NCBI GenBank assembly: GCA_033032175.1
Contig: CM065307.1
Location: 2,480,001-2,544,000 of the forward strand
Direction: 5' to 3'
Origin: Saturnia japonica
Lineage: Eukaryota > Arthropoda > Insecta > Lepidoptera > Saturniidae
DNA: 64,000 nucleotides
Below are positions 47,131 through 59,999 of the stretch, piece after piece. Each line of letters begins with the position of its first letter. Position 1 is the first letter of the stretch. Made by a program: the position numbers and the translations under genes. The notes below the pieces were generated by a model, which saw only the letters and a list, made by a program, of their open reading frames with translations, was not told the origin of the DNA and ran no database searches.

Positions 47131-47980
47131 ATTAAAAAATAAACCTGAACGAATGTTCAACTTGCAAAGGCGTTTCGTTATCAAAGGAAACTTGGCTCTC
47201 CTTAATTTAATTACAATTTAAACTTTTAGTTTTAAACTTGGCCGTGTACTAAGTTCGGTAGGTTGCAAAACTGCGCTTGTAACTGGAAGAGTAGTTAAAT
47301 GTGACACCAGAACTTTAGTAAAATACTTATTTAATATCACGTCATGTTTTAAATTTTAATCTCAGCTTCGCAAAACTGTCTCGCGTTCTTTAACTTCATA
47401 GTACCCTCAGTAGTTTATTGACAGTCCTAGCTAGCTTTCCACTATTTCATATGGTCCATCTAATTCTTAATTCATTCTTAAATTATTTGATAAACGAAGT
47501 ATACTTTTAAATGCTATGTCTACAGCACACTTAAAGAGAGGCATAGATAAATTTCTTTGGAGATTTGTCTCTACTTGAAGCAGTCTGACCTGTGGAATAC
47601 CTCCACTCTACAGAAGATAGTGAACCTAAGGACTTTTAATTCAAGCCAAATAATAAAACGTATTATGTTTCAAGAATTCCATTTTCTTATTCTGTCACAT
47701 TTTAAATCCTTCTAAATAATATATCTGAAAACTTCTATAAAAGTTGGTACTAAAGAAGTATGAACGCCAAACCAACCCCCTACGGAGAAGGGATACCGTA
47801 GATAGAAAAAACATCAGAGGTCGAAAGGTTTGGAAACAATGAGATCTGATAATATTGTGGTCTGATTGCAGGGCAACGGGTGAAGGAAATACAAAAGATA
47901 CGGGTGAGAAGTCATGAGCAGATAGAGCGTGACGAGGGGGATAACGCTGTCATGTTGGTCTAAATCCTGTCAATTAGATG

Positions 47981-48005
47981 CAATATATATATATATATAT
48001 ATTAT
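47981..48005. repeat. (TA)n microsatellite
   Basis: Uninterrupted TA run near the right end of duplication copy 1. The equivalent in copy 2 (52631-52658) is slightly longer. Confidence 0.9.
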
Positions 48006-48249
48006 ATGAACTGATCAATGGAACGATATATTGTCCACAAATCACAAATAAATTCTAAATTAATATTCCCGTTAAGCTCCCCAGATCTAATAAATACGTC
48101 CAGTTTTACATCCCTCACTCCTTTAACAATTTAAATTTTTTCTATCCAGTTAATAGAATTCCTAAGACATATAATAAGTTACACAAAACTTTAGATAACT
48201 TTTCTAACAAAATAACGAATAAAAAAAAAACTGAAGAATTCTTTTTTTA

Positions 48250-48779
48250 GTTTCACTTTATTTAATTGTAGAAGAACTATTGCAAAGGGAGAGCCTTAGG
48301 GGCCCTAAAGCCGCTGCGGCTTTTACAGCTTCACCGGACTTGGGGGCGAGCACAGAGGGCACTCAGCCGCGAAAGTTTTGTGGACGACTCGCACGAGGGT
48401 GCCAAAGTGGCCGGACCTCGGCTCGGGCGGTCGTCGCGTTCGCAAATAGGTCGCGATCTATTCGAATCCCTACACCTACGATTCGAGCTAACTAAATATA
48501 CACATAGGCACGTTCCCTTTCTCCTGGGAGGAAGGAAGGAACCGTGCGTATGTGTATTCAGTAATCGGAATGTTTCTACACTAACTAGCGCTAACTAACC
48601 AGCGTAAAAAAGAAAAAAAAAAAGGTCCCTCACAGAACCTATGTACCTGTGTGGTGTGCACGTGTGTATGTTCATACGTGTGTAGTGTTGTATGTAGGTA
48701 GCTTAGTGATGCACGTAGAGTGTTACTTGTATCGCGCGGGCGGTTGCCTGACCCAAGGGTTTCACACCGAGGAACGGAC
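48250..48779 (-). mobile_element. Jockey 3'UTR (repeat family E)
   Basis: GC-rich 3'UTR after the Jockey stop. It includes the block with GGTGAAGCTGTAAAAGCCGC and GGGCCCCTAAGGC (minus strand) found five more times in the window as isolated fragments, and GT-rich DNA at 48640-48700. Minus-strand AATAAAG near 48265 may be the polyadenylation signal. Confidence 0.75.
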
Positions 48780-49377
48780 CTAGGCTTGGGTTACCGCTAG
48801 AGAGGGTGGACGTGACAGGTGTGCTGGAGCGAAATTGACCGCCCGCCCTCTGCGGAGAGAACGGTGGTTACGCGGGCGTGGGCGCTGGCACGCTCTGTTT
48901 GGAGAGACGGATGTGTAATATTTATTCGAATTTTCGATGTGATCGTCGGGATCAATAAAAATATTGCGCGGCCGGCGTTTGCACCGGATGTCCGTGGGTG
49001 CCGGAACATAAGTGGCGGCTGTTTTTATTAACGGATTCGCGTGGTTCGACGCGGTGTCGAAATACGAATGGGAGAGCTGTTTAACGTAGGCATGTATCGA
49101 AGGAAGCTCCATATCTCTATGGAGATCTACGCTTCGAACATACCACGGGGCCCCGGTGAGACGATAGAGGAACCTATTCTGTATCGATTGTAACCGTTTG
49201 AAACTCGACTCGGACATATGCGCGAACACGGCGCAACTGTATGTCAAAATTGGTCGAATACACGTCTTGAAGAGCGTGAGCTTATGTCGCGTGGACATTT
49301 TACTCACCGAACACAACAGAGGATGCAACCGGCCCAGGACCCACGCGGCCCTGTTCCTAACCTTACGGATGTGGGGT
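48780..49377 (-). pseudogene. Jockey-type ORF2, C-terminal part
   Basis: From RPHIRKVRNRAAWVLGRLHP at 49377 through SKMSTRHKLTLFKTCIRPIL and RFLYRLTGAPWYVRSVDLH to a stop at 48780: the region after the RT catalytic domain in lepidopteran Jockey elements. Open throughout, so younger or less damaged than the endonuclease part. Together with 52723-54104 it is probably one element, lacking the RT core. Confidence 0.85.
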
Positions 49378-49669
49378 CTAGATACATCCCTGTAATATCC
49401 TGTCTCTAGGGTATTGTACAAAAGCTGTTTTTTCATTAGTGTCGGCTTGTACACCTGTCTTATAACCGCGGCCTTACGAGTCACATTGACATTCCTACAA
49501 TACGGGAAATCGTTTAATTTCTTTTACGGAAGATTCCCGATAGTAATGATAATGATAATGAAAGCATTATCATTAGAATCTATACTGTTTATAATATAAA
49601 CTCAACAGAATGCTTTTAGTTTGTTTGTTGGAACGCGCTTATGTCCAAAACTATTTTTGCTTTGGGGTT

Positions 49670-50051
49670 CAGCATCTGAGGTAGATACCATATTCATATT
49701 ACAAAAGCGGGCAGTTCGAGCAATATACAGCATGAGACCTCGCTATTCACTAGAGAAGAAATTCCAGGAATATAGTATATTAACTTTTCCCTCCTGATAT
49801 ATACTTGATAACTTAAAAAGCACAATGTTAATACTAGAAATAGAGATAAATTAGTCTTACCGTGTTTTAGACTTAGTAACTAAGACTAATAATTTTTTTT
49901 AGGTAATAGTGTTAGGTTCTATAATAAGATCCCGAAGCATATTACTGATTTGCCGAACAACAAGTTCAAGGACCATGTTAAGCAGGTTTTACTGTCAAAA
50001 GGATATTATAGGGTGTATGATTATGTGAAGGTTAGTGATGTCTGGAAGTGA
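49670..50051 (+). pseudogene. Non-LTR retrotransposon RT, C-terminal remnant (in duplication copy 2)
   Basis: Second copy of the remnant in the first duplication; same QKRAVRAIYSM and RFYNKIPKHITDLPNNKFK segments, stop at 50051. It keeps Asn in RFYNKIP where copy 1 has Ser. Not functional. Confidence 0.75.
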
Positions 50052-50463
50052 CTCCCTCTCTGTGCATCCACTAAATTATTATTATGTACCTGTTGTATTA
50101 ACATTTGTACAGTTGAAAAAAAAACGATCGAGTGTTTTGCTGGTTCTTCTCGATGTCTGGGATATATTCCGAACCGGAAGTTGTGTTTTGACGTTCATAA
50201 GTGCCTTGGACCTAAATTGAATAAAAAATATTTTGATTTTTGATTCTGACTATACAACTTTGCGCTACAATTATAAGAAGCAGAGCAACAAATATGAACG
50301 TCAAGCAAGCTGTAGAAAAGTACGAGGAAGTGAAAACAACATTAGACTACACGGCGTTGACAGCGGCGAAATAGAAAATTGCTCGAAGTTTGTTAATTAA
50401 TTTAAAAAATAAAAGTTTGTGACATATAGTAAGTCATAAAGTACAGATTTGAAAACCCATTGC

Positions 50464-50590
50464 CCTGTCCACCGAAGTGGAGGTGAGCGGAGATGTGTAA
50501 AATTTATATGTCGACCAATAAAATTGCATAAAAATCGATTGATGCAATTCTATTGGTCGAAATTTGCACAGCTCCGGTTCGATGGACAGG
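50464..50590. repeat. 127-bp foldback (MITE-like), copy 2
   Basis: Same hairpin as 45768-45894, carried along in the second copy of the large duplication. One difference seen by eye in the left arm (GAGGTGAG for GAGATGAG). Confidence 0.75.
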
Positions 50591-51302
50591 CAGTCTAAAA
50601 ATGGTTAAAATAAACACTGTGAATAACTTTCATGGTATAACGGAGTCATATAACAGACAAATATTTATTGAACTTGATCACCAAAAACCTTTTATGCGGA
50701 AACCATTTGGTAAGGCAAATATGCAGGAATATCGGGAATCTTTAATTCTCCGGAGCATTCAGCCGCCGGCGCGGTGAGCTCAGAGAATGGGGTTTGAAAA
50801 TTATTTTCGTCGTTCAATTTAAAGAATCTCCAGGAGTGGAGAGTGTGTTATAAAATGTATTTGTACGTTTCCTATATTTAAATTCTATATAAAGCTTCTT
50901 TGGTGAAACAATATAATAGATTAGCTCCTCAAACTCTGAAATAAATATTTAGCTCTTTCCAACTATGCCTGCGGGCAAGGAAAGAAATATTATGATGAAA
51001 ATAAACCGTAATTCTACTACATCTCCTATTACTCACTTGTTTAACTGAAGACCAATCTCAGAATGAAAAACCGTCATCAAGCATCTACTTGAGTATTCCG
51101 ATAGCTGTAAAAATGAAATAAGTCATTTTTAGATAAGGCAACAGGAGAATACAACATTATGATTTCGTCCGTCAGTCTGAACTACAGTTGTCCCTCCCGC
51201 GTTTTTTTTGGTTGTTTGGGTACAGGGCATCAGCAATATAATTCTGTTAAAACCTGTTATTCAAATGTTTTGTCGACCACGTTTCCTTTTTATATTATAT
51301 GA

Positions 51303-51780
51303 TACACTAGCTGTGTCCCACGGTTTCACCCGTGTAGCCTATCATAATTGTTCTTCTGTAATATTAATTTTTCATTATCTCCTAAACTGTGTCCAAATAA
51401 AATGGCGTAAAGAGCAAAATTTAACTTAATTAAATTGTCTTCATGATGAAGTTACTTTTGTCCTTAAGAATTAATATGCCATGTCTAAAAATAATGTTCA
51501 TAATTCACTATTTAATATTTAACAATTGTTTATCACAAAATAACTTATTGTGACTTATTTATAAGAGATAGGTATACGCTATTGCTAACTTTTTTTATTT
51601 AAACTAAAGACCAATATTTTTGTTGAACATTGTATTTACGTATCATTAACCATTGCGCCAGAGCACGCGGATAAAACAGTTCGGGAGGGCTTCCACCTCT
51701 AAGTTACTTAACAATAATCAATATTTCAGGCTAGCTGAGAGTTGTAGTCTAATGTTAGATAGCCTACCGGTAGTAACTAT
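51303..51780 (-). mobile_element. Helitron-like fragment (copy 2)
   Basis: Counterpart of 46651-47130 in the second duplication copy, with a few substitutions and small indels. Confidence 0.5.
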
Positions 51781-52722
51781 TAAAAAAATAAACCTGAACG
51801 AATGTTCAACTTGCAAAGGCGTTTCGTTATCAAAGGAAACTTGGCTCTCCTTAATTTAATTACAATTTAAACTTTTAGTTTTAAACTTGGCCGTGTACTA
51901 AGTTCGGTAGGTTGCAAAACTGCGCTTGTAACTGGAAGAGTAGTTAAATGTGACACCAGAACTTTAGTAAAATACTTATTTAATATCACGTCATGTTTTA
52001 AATTTTAATCTCAGCTTCGCAAAACTGTCTCGCGTTCTTTAACTTCATCGTACCCTCAGCAGTTTGTTGACAGTCCTAGCTAGCTTTCCACTATTTCATA
52101 TGGTCCATCTAATTCTTAATTCATTCTTAAATTATTTGATAAACGAAGTATACTTTTAAATGCTATGTCTACAGCACACTTAAAGAGAGGCATAGATAAA
52201 TTTCTTTGGAGATTTGTCTCTACTTGAAGCAGTCTGACCTGTGGAATACCTCCACTCTACAGAAGATAGTGAACCTAAGGACTTTTAATTCAAGACAAAT
52301 AATAAAACGTATTATGTTTCAAGAATTCCATTTTCTTATTCTGTCACATTTTAAATCCTTCTAAATAATATATCTCAAAACTTCTATAAAAAGTTGGTAA
52401 TAAAGAAGTATGAACGCCAAACCAACCCCCTACGGAGAAGGGATACCGTATATAGAAAAAACATCAGAGGTCGAAAGGTTTGGAAACAATGAGATCTGAT
52501 AATATTGTGGTCTGATTGCAGGGCAGCGGGTGAAGGAAATACAAAAGATACGGGTGAGAAGTCATGAGCAGATAGAGCGTGACGAGGGGGATAACGCTGT
52601 CATGTTGGTCTAAATCCTGTCAATTAGATGCAATATATATATATATATATATATTATATGAACTGATCAATGGAACGATATATTGTCCACAAATCACAAA
52701 TAAATTCTAAATTAATATTCCC

Positions 52723-53775
52723 TTCGACGAGGGCGTCCCATCTGTGACTCCTGAGTTCTAATATGCGGGCTCTAACCGCTCTCTGAAGCGCGCGTAAGCG
52801 TGCGCGGTTTTCCTCGGTCGGATAGTGGTCGTGCGCACGAGTCGCCGCGTTCTTTTCCGTCAACAACGCCCGCACGTCGGCAGGGAGTACGAAGCGGCGA
52901 TCGCTCGCCTCTTCGACCTCTCTCGAGGCCTCTCCGATGCCGACCTGCAGGTGGTCGACCAGGGAATCGATCGCGAGATCTACATCCGCAACGGACCCCA
53001 ATACGTCCGGGATCCTATCTAAGCTGGACGAGGACGGCCTGTCCGCAAGATAATGTTTTAGCTTGGCATAGTCAACCACTTGGACCGAAGGAGGGCTAGA
53101 GTCGTCTGGTTGACCTAGCTGCATGATGACCGGACGGTGGTCGGAGTCGAGCTCGTGTACGACCCGAATGAGTCGTAACCGAAGCGCGATACCTTTAATG
53201 AGAGCTACATCAAGCACTGTCGGCATACAGTTGTCTTGAAAGTGGGTGGGAGTGGGTGGCGCTATGACATCAAAGTTTAGCACGTTCGTTAGCTCTTCGA
53301 GTTTAACCCCATTACTGGAGTCTCTCCAATTGCCAAACGAAGTGTCCACAATTGAGGTCACCCGCTATAATGACCGATTCACCGAGCGAAAGTAGCTTTT
53401 CTAGGTCAGACCTGAGAGGCTCTTTCCTCGGCGAGAGATAAACTGAAACTAACGTTATGGACGGGTGGTCGGTCATTCCTAGTCTACACACGGATACTTC
53501 CATATTGGTAAGTATCGGAGGATCTACCGGCGTACAATATAACGATCGTTTGTAATAAATGAGAGTGCCGCCCCCGCGGCCGGCCGGTCATTTCTTACAA
53601 TATTGTAGTTCGCGATTTTCGGATCACGTTTAGCACGCTTTAAGAGCGTCTCCTGCACTAAAAGAACATCTACTTGGTGATCTTTAAGAAAGGTCGCGAC
53701 GAGATCACGCTGCGGTAGTAGGCTTCGCGCGTTAAAAAAAGAAAGATTTAACGCTTTCGGCTTAAACTTTGCCAT
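52723..53775 (-). pseudogene. Jockey-type ORF2, endonuclease domain, frameshifted
   Basis: Apurinic-type endonuclease of a non-LTR retrotransposon, which nicks target DNA to prime reverse transcription. Starts MAKFKPKALNLSFFNARSLL at 53775; catalytic-type motifs VQETLL, AGDLNC and SDHRPV are seen in order. Two frameshifts: one near 53578 (NDRPA to GRGGGTLIYY) and one near 53350 (GDLNC to SFGNWRDSS). After the endonuclease comes the linker ending RSHRWDALVEG at 52723, just where relatives begin the reverse transcriptase. From here the sequence passes into duplication copy 2. Confidence 0.85.
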
Positions 53776-54104
53776 TGAAAGGCCCTAAGTTATTATTACA
53801 CGCCTCACGGTCGAGACGTTGTAGTGTCTCTGAGAGGCGGGGGAACGCGCAAGCGGTCTTGATGAGACCGAAGCGCTCCAGATGGTCATTGTAGTCAATG
53901 AGCTCGCGGATATCGTGCTCGCGAAGGAGCAGTATCATTAAGTCGTTACTATTAACGACAACGTTAGCGGGCGCGCGGGGCGCGGGAATATCCATAGCCA
54001 TAAGGGGCTGTGGATTGGGGCGACGGGGGCCCCATGCGTTCTGCGATGAACGCACGTATATCTGACGGGCAGCTGCCCAACGGTTGTAGTCGGGTTCTTG
54101 TATA
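53762..54104 (-). pseudogene. Jockey-type ORF1 (gag-like), C-terminal remnant
   Basis: Reads QEPDYNRWAAARQIYVRSSQ then a Pro-rich stretch and an Arg/Leu-rich end FPRLSETLQRLDREACNN, stopping at 53762-53764. It overlaps the ORF2 start (53775) by 14 bp, as in Jockey-clade elements where ORF1 and ORF2 are adjacent. The 5' side stops at about 54104 where AT-rich non-element DNA begins, so the element is 5'-truncated or eroded here. No zinc knuckle is left to confirm it. Confidence 0.6.
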
Positions 54105-55589
54105 TATACTCAATTGAAGAGTTAATTTCTAAAGCGCGATGTAGGATTCGTCGTATGTGGCTCGATAGATGTCGCTATGTGTCGCTATATAGATGTCGCT
54201 ACATAATTATTATTACTATTTTAATTATTATCATATCTTATTATTCATATTTATATTATTTTTTTATGTTTAATGTTCATTATTTTATATGCACATTATA
54301 GTTAAATTTATTATTTAATAATGTTTTCTGAACACTTCGTGTTCACCTTTAACTATAAGAGCTTTTTAATTTTGCATTATGAATAGTTTTTATTTACAAC
54401 ATATAATGCTATGTTAAGTTGGTGAACCAAAATCAATAAAATAAAAAATAAATATAATACGACGCGATGCGATGCGATCACATCAATTCGAGGTCGCCAA
54501 TTAAGGGCGTTTAGCCACATAGTGATATAATTGCAAAACTGTTTTAAAATATATATTTTAAGCCAAAATTATACAACATATTGTGTCTCTTACAAGAGTC
54601 CTACTTTCTTATTCAAGGAATATAATACTCTCTTACGAGAGTTCTTATTATATTGACATCAAATGTTTTAATCTTAAAATTTAAGCTCCTTGGTTTCGTA
54701 GGGTTCAGCAACAACACAGGGTAACAAGAGTACGTAGGTTACGGTAGCCGCTTACTATCAGACGAGCCATATGCTTGTTTACCAACGTTGTTATAATTAT
54801 TTTAAAAAATTGGACATATTTTTTACGATGAATTTCCTCAAAGTAACACCTTCATTAATCAAATTTAGATTAATATACAAACGGGAGTAAATTAAAAATT
54901 AAAAATTAATGGTGTAAACAGGGAGTTTTGCGTCTCTTGCTTCTATATGACTCAATAAATAAATGTAAAATCATACAAGTTACATGAGCTTTGAGTTTCA
55001 GAAAGGTTTCATAGCGATTCGAATTCATATCATACACACAGGAATGTACAACACTACATACTTTCAATGATAAAGGTTTCGAATATATTACAATATTCCC
55101 TTTGTGTTTATCCATCACAAAGTGTTCTTACACTCAGTTTTATTATACTACGGAGGTTTTGCTTAATGTACGCTAGATTTATGTTAGCAAAATAAATTCT
55201 CTCTTCCTTGGTAAATCTAAACAAAATGATCACTTTTCATCTGAATGTAAGTAAATTATAGTCCCGAGAGATGAACATCTATCGACAGTTACTATCGTCA
55301 AACTAGCTTATAAACCTACGGTGGAGGAAGTTGACAATGCACATATTAATCTCTTAAAATGACTCTTAGAAGTGACATGCTGTGACGGATTTCTGCCAAC
55401 ATCTAGCAAGTAACGAATCAATGAAAACTAGACACTAAAAATTACTACCTTTTGTTATGTACGGTTCCTTGATTCAATTAATATATGAAAGTTTGTATGG
55501 TATAATCGATTATAGATAAATAATATTTTTTTTTAAGTTTTTCATACAAATTTCCATAAAACCAGTGTAAATTGATATATTAATTACAG
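54105..55589. other. AT-rich non-coding DNA
   Basis: GATGTCGCTA-type short repeats at 54165-54205, a small hairpin GAACACTTCGTGTTC near 54329, and GCGATGCGATGCGATC near 54463. No gene. Confidence 0.5.
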
Positions 55590-55780
55590 CTAGCGGTCGC
55601 CCAATGCTTGAAATTCGACCAGCGACTTGTTGCTTATAGAATACTTCACTATTATCTGTTTTACATTTGCAGTATGAACGTAAACAATGAATGTTATATC
55701 ACTTGCTGTCACTTTTCACTGAGTAACAATGTCAATGTAGGTCTAAGTTCACTGGCACTCCCAGCAGTTTAATGTATTAG
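55590..55780 (-). mobile_element. Helitron-like fragment, family C
   Basis: Left edge GCTAGCGGTCGCCCAATGC, then TTGAAATTCGACCAGCGACT and ACTTGCTGTCACTTTTCACT; the 5' half is missing. Confidence 0.6.
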
Positions 55781-57584
55781 TTTCACCAAATATACATTGT
55801 TCGGAACCACGGTCTGACAACACAAGTTGTCTTTAGTTTTTTCCATCTATAACTTCGCTTGCCGCGCGGTCTTTTGATTTTCATTTTAAGAAGTTTTACT
55901 TCTATCACGTGTACGGTTCCCGAGCATTTTATTTTTTGTACATAATTTGTGTATGTCCAAAGAAGAAGTTTTAATTCACTCACTGAGTACAAGAGCGTTT
56001 TATTCACTGTTATCGATAAATAAAATGACCTTTTTCGAAGTTCAATGGTAAAAAATAATAAAACTATGTTTTTAAAATTATTATTTTTAAACCAAAACAA
56101 ATTAAAAAATTCAAATCTAATTAATAAAACACACTGTAGTATATTACCGTGGAATCGCAGCTTATTTTGACTCTTTCTAAACCAAGTAAGTTAGTATCTC
56201 TCTTTCCCTTTTCAACTTTATTAAAACGTTTTTTCACCCGTGACCTCGTCTGACCTTTTCGTTACTGATATTTGCATACATGTTGTTCTAAAATTATTTT
56301 ACAATAAATAATTGATTTTAAGAAGTGTATAAAATGGTCATTTTTAAATTGGAAATGTGACGTCAGAATTACGTTTAAATTTATTATCGTAATCACGACC
56401 ATGCTATATATAAAAACGCGGTATTGACCGTACGTTCGTTGGCGGGTATATAGTACCCGAGGCGGCAATTTGTCTATCCTAATTACCTTGTGAAACGAGA
56501 ACTATTTATTTCCTACCCGCTTTGAGCCAGTTTCGTAAATAAATTAATGCGATATTCTTATCTAACTTTTTTTAGCACGGCATCAGGCTAGGCACTGTCC
56601 GTGATGACATCGATGACTAGCGGTAGATTGTGGAACTCTTAATATTCGCCATTGTTTTTGAATCGTGTTCTGCTTACCAAAAAAATACGCAGTCACTTTA
56701 AATTGCTCCAAAAAAAGGATCGATATTTTACTCGTCTTAATTAACTATTCGGCGAATTATTTCAAGATTTCTAAGAAAAGACCTTTTACTTCTAAATCTA
56801 TGTATGTCAGACCAGTCACAAAGTCACGGTGAAGCCGTAAAAGTCGTCTGAGGCTCCAGGGCCCTTATGGTTAACAGTAGAGTCAGTTCTAAGAAAAGGT
56901 CAATCAAAAGACTTGGTAAGAATCATCAAATGTAATTGAGTTTTTATGTGAAAACCTAAGGCATTTCTAAGTGAGCTACTCAGTAACAAGTATCAAAATC
57001 TATCACGAACCTTATAATTATACATACTGTTCCAACTCATATATTGTCATCGATAATATATCCAATAGCAATAGCTGCCTATTATTTGATATGTTTCACT
57101 GAAATCATACTGTCAACGAGAAAGCTGGGTATATTAAGAGACAGTATAACGGAGAGATTAAGATAGAAAGAAATGCAACAACAAATGGCAAGTAGTTCTC
57201 TTCAGTTCCCCTTGTTAGTTGTGTTGACAGAAACCTTTTGCTTTTTATTATCCATATGTCATTGGATTTTAAACAGTTGTCGGTAGTTTATAAAGAAACA
57301 CTAATAATTTTAAATTGTTGAGGTTATAATTATTTAATAGGTAAATAAGCAAAATCATGATAGTTACTAGAAGCAGCTTGAACCAACCCCTTAAATTGAT
57401 TGACAGTTGCATACATACCTGAATTTAGTTTTTCTGGTTCAAGTTGTCCTTACATTTCAACGCCTAATTTAGTTTTGGTACCCACCAGCCTTGACAAAAC
57501 CCGCTCGCCTAGCTGGTGAGTTATGATTTTAATTTCAATCTAAACTTACCTAACTGGTTAGCTTAGAAGACAATTTATTAAAAA
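55781..57584. other. Non-coding DNA
   Basis: Only a Jockey 3'UTR scrap at 56822. The 105-codon minus frame at 55783-56100 is Lys/Leu-rich and not recognised. Confidence 0.5.
56822..56884 (+). mobile_element. Jockey 3'UTR fragment (family E)
   Basis: About 60 bp with GTGAAGCCGTAAAAGTCGTC and CCAGGGCCCTTATGG. Confidence 0.65.
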
Positions 57585-57800
57585 AAAAACTACTTTAATG
57601 ATTTTAAGGAGTTCCCAGGTGTATCTTCGAAGTCGAAGTTCCAATTTCAATGAAATTAAAACAGACCCGGGGCCCACCTTTGAGCTCTCCTTTTCATCAA
57701 AAAAGAATGATCCAAATAAGATCATAAACAAAGAAGTTATGGCTGAAAATTCATAAAAATACATACGAATTGAGAACGTTCATAAGTTTTTCATTTGATA
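57585..57800 (-). repeat. Dispersed repeat D
   Basis: GTGTATCTTCGAAGTCGAAG, ATGAAATTAAAACAGACC, CAAAAAAGAATGATCCAAAT and GAAGTTATGGCTGAAAATTC. Confidence 0.7.
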
Positions 57801-58534
57801 TTAAACCTACGAGAATGTAAGATTTTTATTACTTTTAGTGTTCGTTCAAAAACTATAGACATTTTAAAATTTCGGTAGATTGATTATGATCTAACGTTTA
57901 GTACAATTATTATTCGGTGATATATCTAAATAATATAATTATATTGTTGATGATATGGTCCCGTCCTCCAACCTACCTGTTACCTCGTTCCTGTGATATT
58001 GTATTCTTTATATGAAAAACATTCCACATCCAAGAAATGCCTTGGATCTAATGTATAATGAATGCTAACATGTCTAACATAGACCAGATACCGCACTACC
58101 CATAAATGGGCTCCTAGAATACGACAACTTTAATGAAGCTCGTCAACGTGATAGTATTGATGGTATCACACTAACTCGAGTACGCCGATGGGGCGTAGTT
58201 TTGATTTCCGCATTTTTATAGTACGCCTACGGTATCCACCTTAGTGCCAGCGGAAACCAATCATTAATCCTTGTATGATCCTTGAAGTATTCTCAGCAAA
58301 AATGCGGCATATTTAAATTGCCTACAATATTTTCAAGTGATACACTGTACAAACAAGACGTTATATAAATAAATGATCGCTTGAGATGAGATCTCAGAGT
58401 ATAAGATATTATAAAGTAAAGACATAGCTTGAGAAAACGGTCGGGAACGCGGCCGTACAGAATCTTAGTTACTTACTTAATCATATGCGCTTCTAAAGGC
58501 TGTATTGCTTTATATATGTATCAACTAGGGCAAA

Positions 58535-58740
58535 GACAAGACAATTTTCAACAAAGAAGGATACCAACTTCAACGATTTTGAGAAGTTCCCCGGTGTATC
58601 TTCGAAGTTGATAGTTCAATAGTGCCTTGAGGTACTTATCCCCTTTCCAACGAAAAAAATAATCATCCAAATCGGCCCATAAACGAAGAAGTTATGGCTG
58701 TACATCCATAAAAAAATATACAAGTCGATTAAAAAGCAAA
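58535..58740 (-). repeat. Dispersed repeat D
   Basis: GAGAAGTTCCCCGGTGTATC then TTGAGGTACTTATCCCCTTT, AATCATCCAAATCGGCC and GAAGAAGTTATGGCTG. Same strand as the copy at 57585 but clearly diverged. Confidence 0.7.
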
Positions 58741-59999
58741 GCGACGTAATTTTAACCAATATAATTGTATATAATTCATATTACTTCGCCTTTCTAAGAA
58801 TCATTTCGCTCTTCTATGTATGACATTCCATAAGCGAAAAAGAATCTCTACATATGAACGCAGTGGAATGAGGCGGTTGAGAATTTCACTCCGGTTTCGG
58901 TATGCTCCTTTTCAAATCGTTTCAGTCATCCTCAGTGATTACAGATAATTGTAACGAATTAGTCTAAAATATTCAACACTATTTGGAAAACTGACTCAAA
59001 ACGTGACTTTGGCGTTTTGATCAAACAATATTCATCAGACTTACCGCTAATAATAGATAATACGTAAGCTCAAAATCTGCCGTAAAAAATTTATGAGCAG
59101 CCACATTAAAATCCTATTTCCATGCTAGATTTAGCATGTGATTATATTCGACTATGGAATGATCTTTATCTCAATCAAAATGAAGCAATTATTTATAATA
59201 ATCCTAGTTCTTAAATATTCATACATAAGGGCCTCCCTCGGGGTTAATAACTACGTCAGACTTGTCAGTTTCTTTATTTATTACATGGTGTAGGGTATCC
59301 CTTATACCCACTGTATTGAACCTTGGTAGCTACTATGACTCAACGCTGTGAAGCAATGATGGCTCAGTAGTAACGTGTACGAACATCACGCCAATCGAAG
59401 TGAGTCGGAATCCCTGCAATGAGCTCAAGCTTTCGGTGAAGAGAAACATCGTGATGAAACCATCATTTGAAAAGACATATGAAATCACAGCATTTTTAAT
59501 GCCCTTCTGGCTATCTATCACCCTCAAAAGAAAATATATCGCCAAGCATCTATAGATTTGTTCCGGCAGCTGCACTTGAGAGACAGAGAGAGACAGTGGG
59601 CTTTAAGTGTTACCATTAGTTAAAATCAATTCAGATTCTAGCCAAACTTTAAATATATAGAGATTTAAAAATCGATCTTTTTTTTTTAAATTGATATAGG
59701 CACACATTACAGATTATAGACAAAATAAGAATAAATCTCAAAATTTTAAATATTTAACTATCTTATAATCCCATTTATTAGTGCACATCAGTTGTAATTA
59801 TTTCCCAAAAGGAAAAAAAAATTCAATTGCATGCTGAATTACATTAAAATAAAGTAAAGCATTCCGGTTTCCTTACTATATCTTCTGCAGTGTTAGCTTC
59901 AATGATAATAAAATTCAATTTATTAAATCTTTTACTACACACCGAAGCTCGAACCGACAGACATAATATCAAACTCCAATAGTCTCATTTTTGATGATG
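58741..59999. other. Non-coding or decayed DNA before an RT tail
   Basis: 59280-59580 is less AT-rich and could be an older part of the LINE whose tail lies at 60000, but no motif could be read. Confidence 0.35.

Larger units (their letters stand above)
44693..48070 (+). repeat. Direct duplication, copy 1 (about 3.4 kb)
   Basis: Near-identical to 49378-52722. It starts CTAGATACATCCCTGTAAT and ends TAATATTCCC; flanks differ outside these points. Contents in order: a short coding-like remnant, a Helitron-like 5' piece (about 44880-44960), an RT C-terminal remnant (about 44990-45353), a LINE-style 3' tail, a 127-bp foldback (45768-45894), a 74-codon open frame, a Helitron-like fragment (46651-47130), and a (TA)n tract (47981-48002). 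Differences from copy 2 are scattered substitutions and small indels, e.g. about 33 extra bases near 46280. Confidence 0.93.
49378..52722 (+). repeat. Direct duplication, copy 2 (about 3.35 kb), between the halves of a Jockey element
   Basis: Same order of contents as copy 1. Left neighbour is the Jockey RT C-terminal part (minus strand, up to 49377). Right neighbour is the Jockey endonuclease part (minus strand, from 52723). No terminal inverted repeats, LTRs or target duplication could be seen at its ends. It carries an AATGAT-rich expansion near 49545-49565 that copy 1 lacks. The Jockey RT core, about 400 codons in relatives, is missing at this spot. Confidence 0.9.

Noticed and set aside
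48280..48598. Overlapping GC-rich open frames on the plus strand
   Set aside because: They lie antisense in the Jockey 3'UTR; no protein family.
52800..53099. 99-codon Arg/Pro-rich frame on the plus strand
   Set aside because: Shadow of the GC-rich Jockey ORF2 on the opposite strand.
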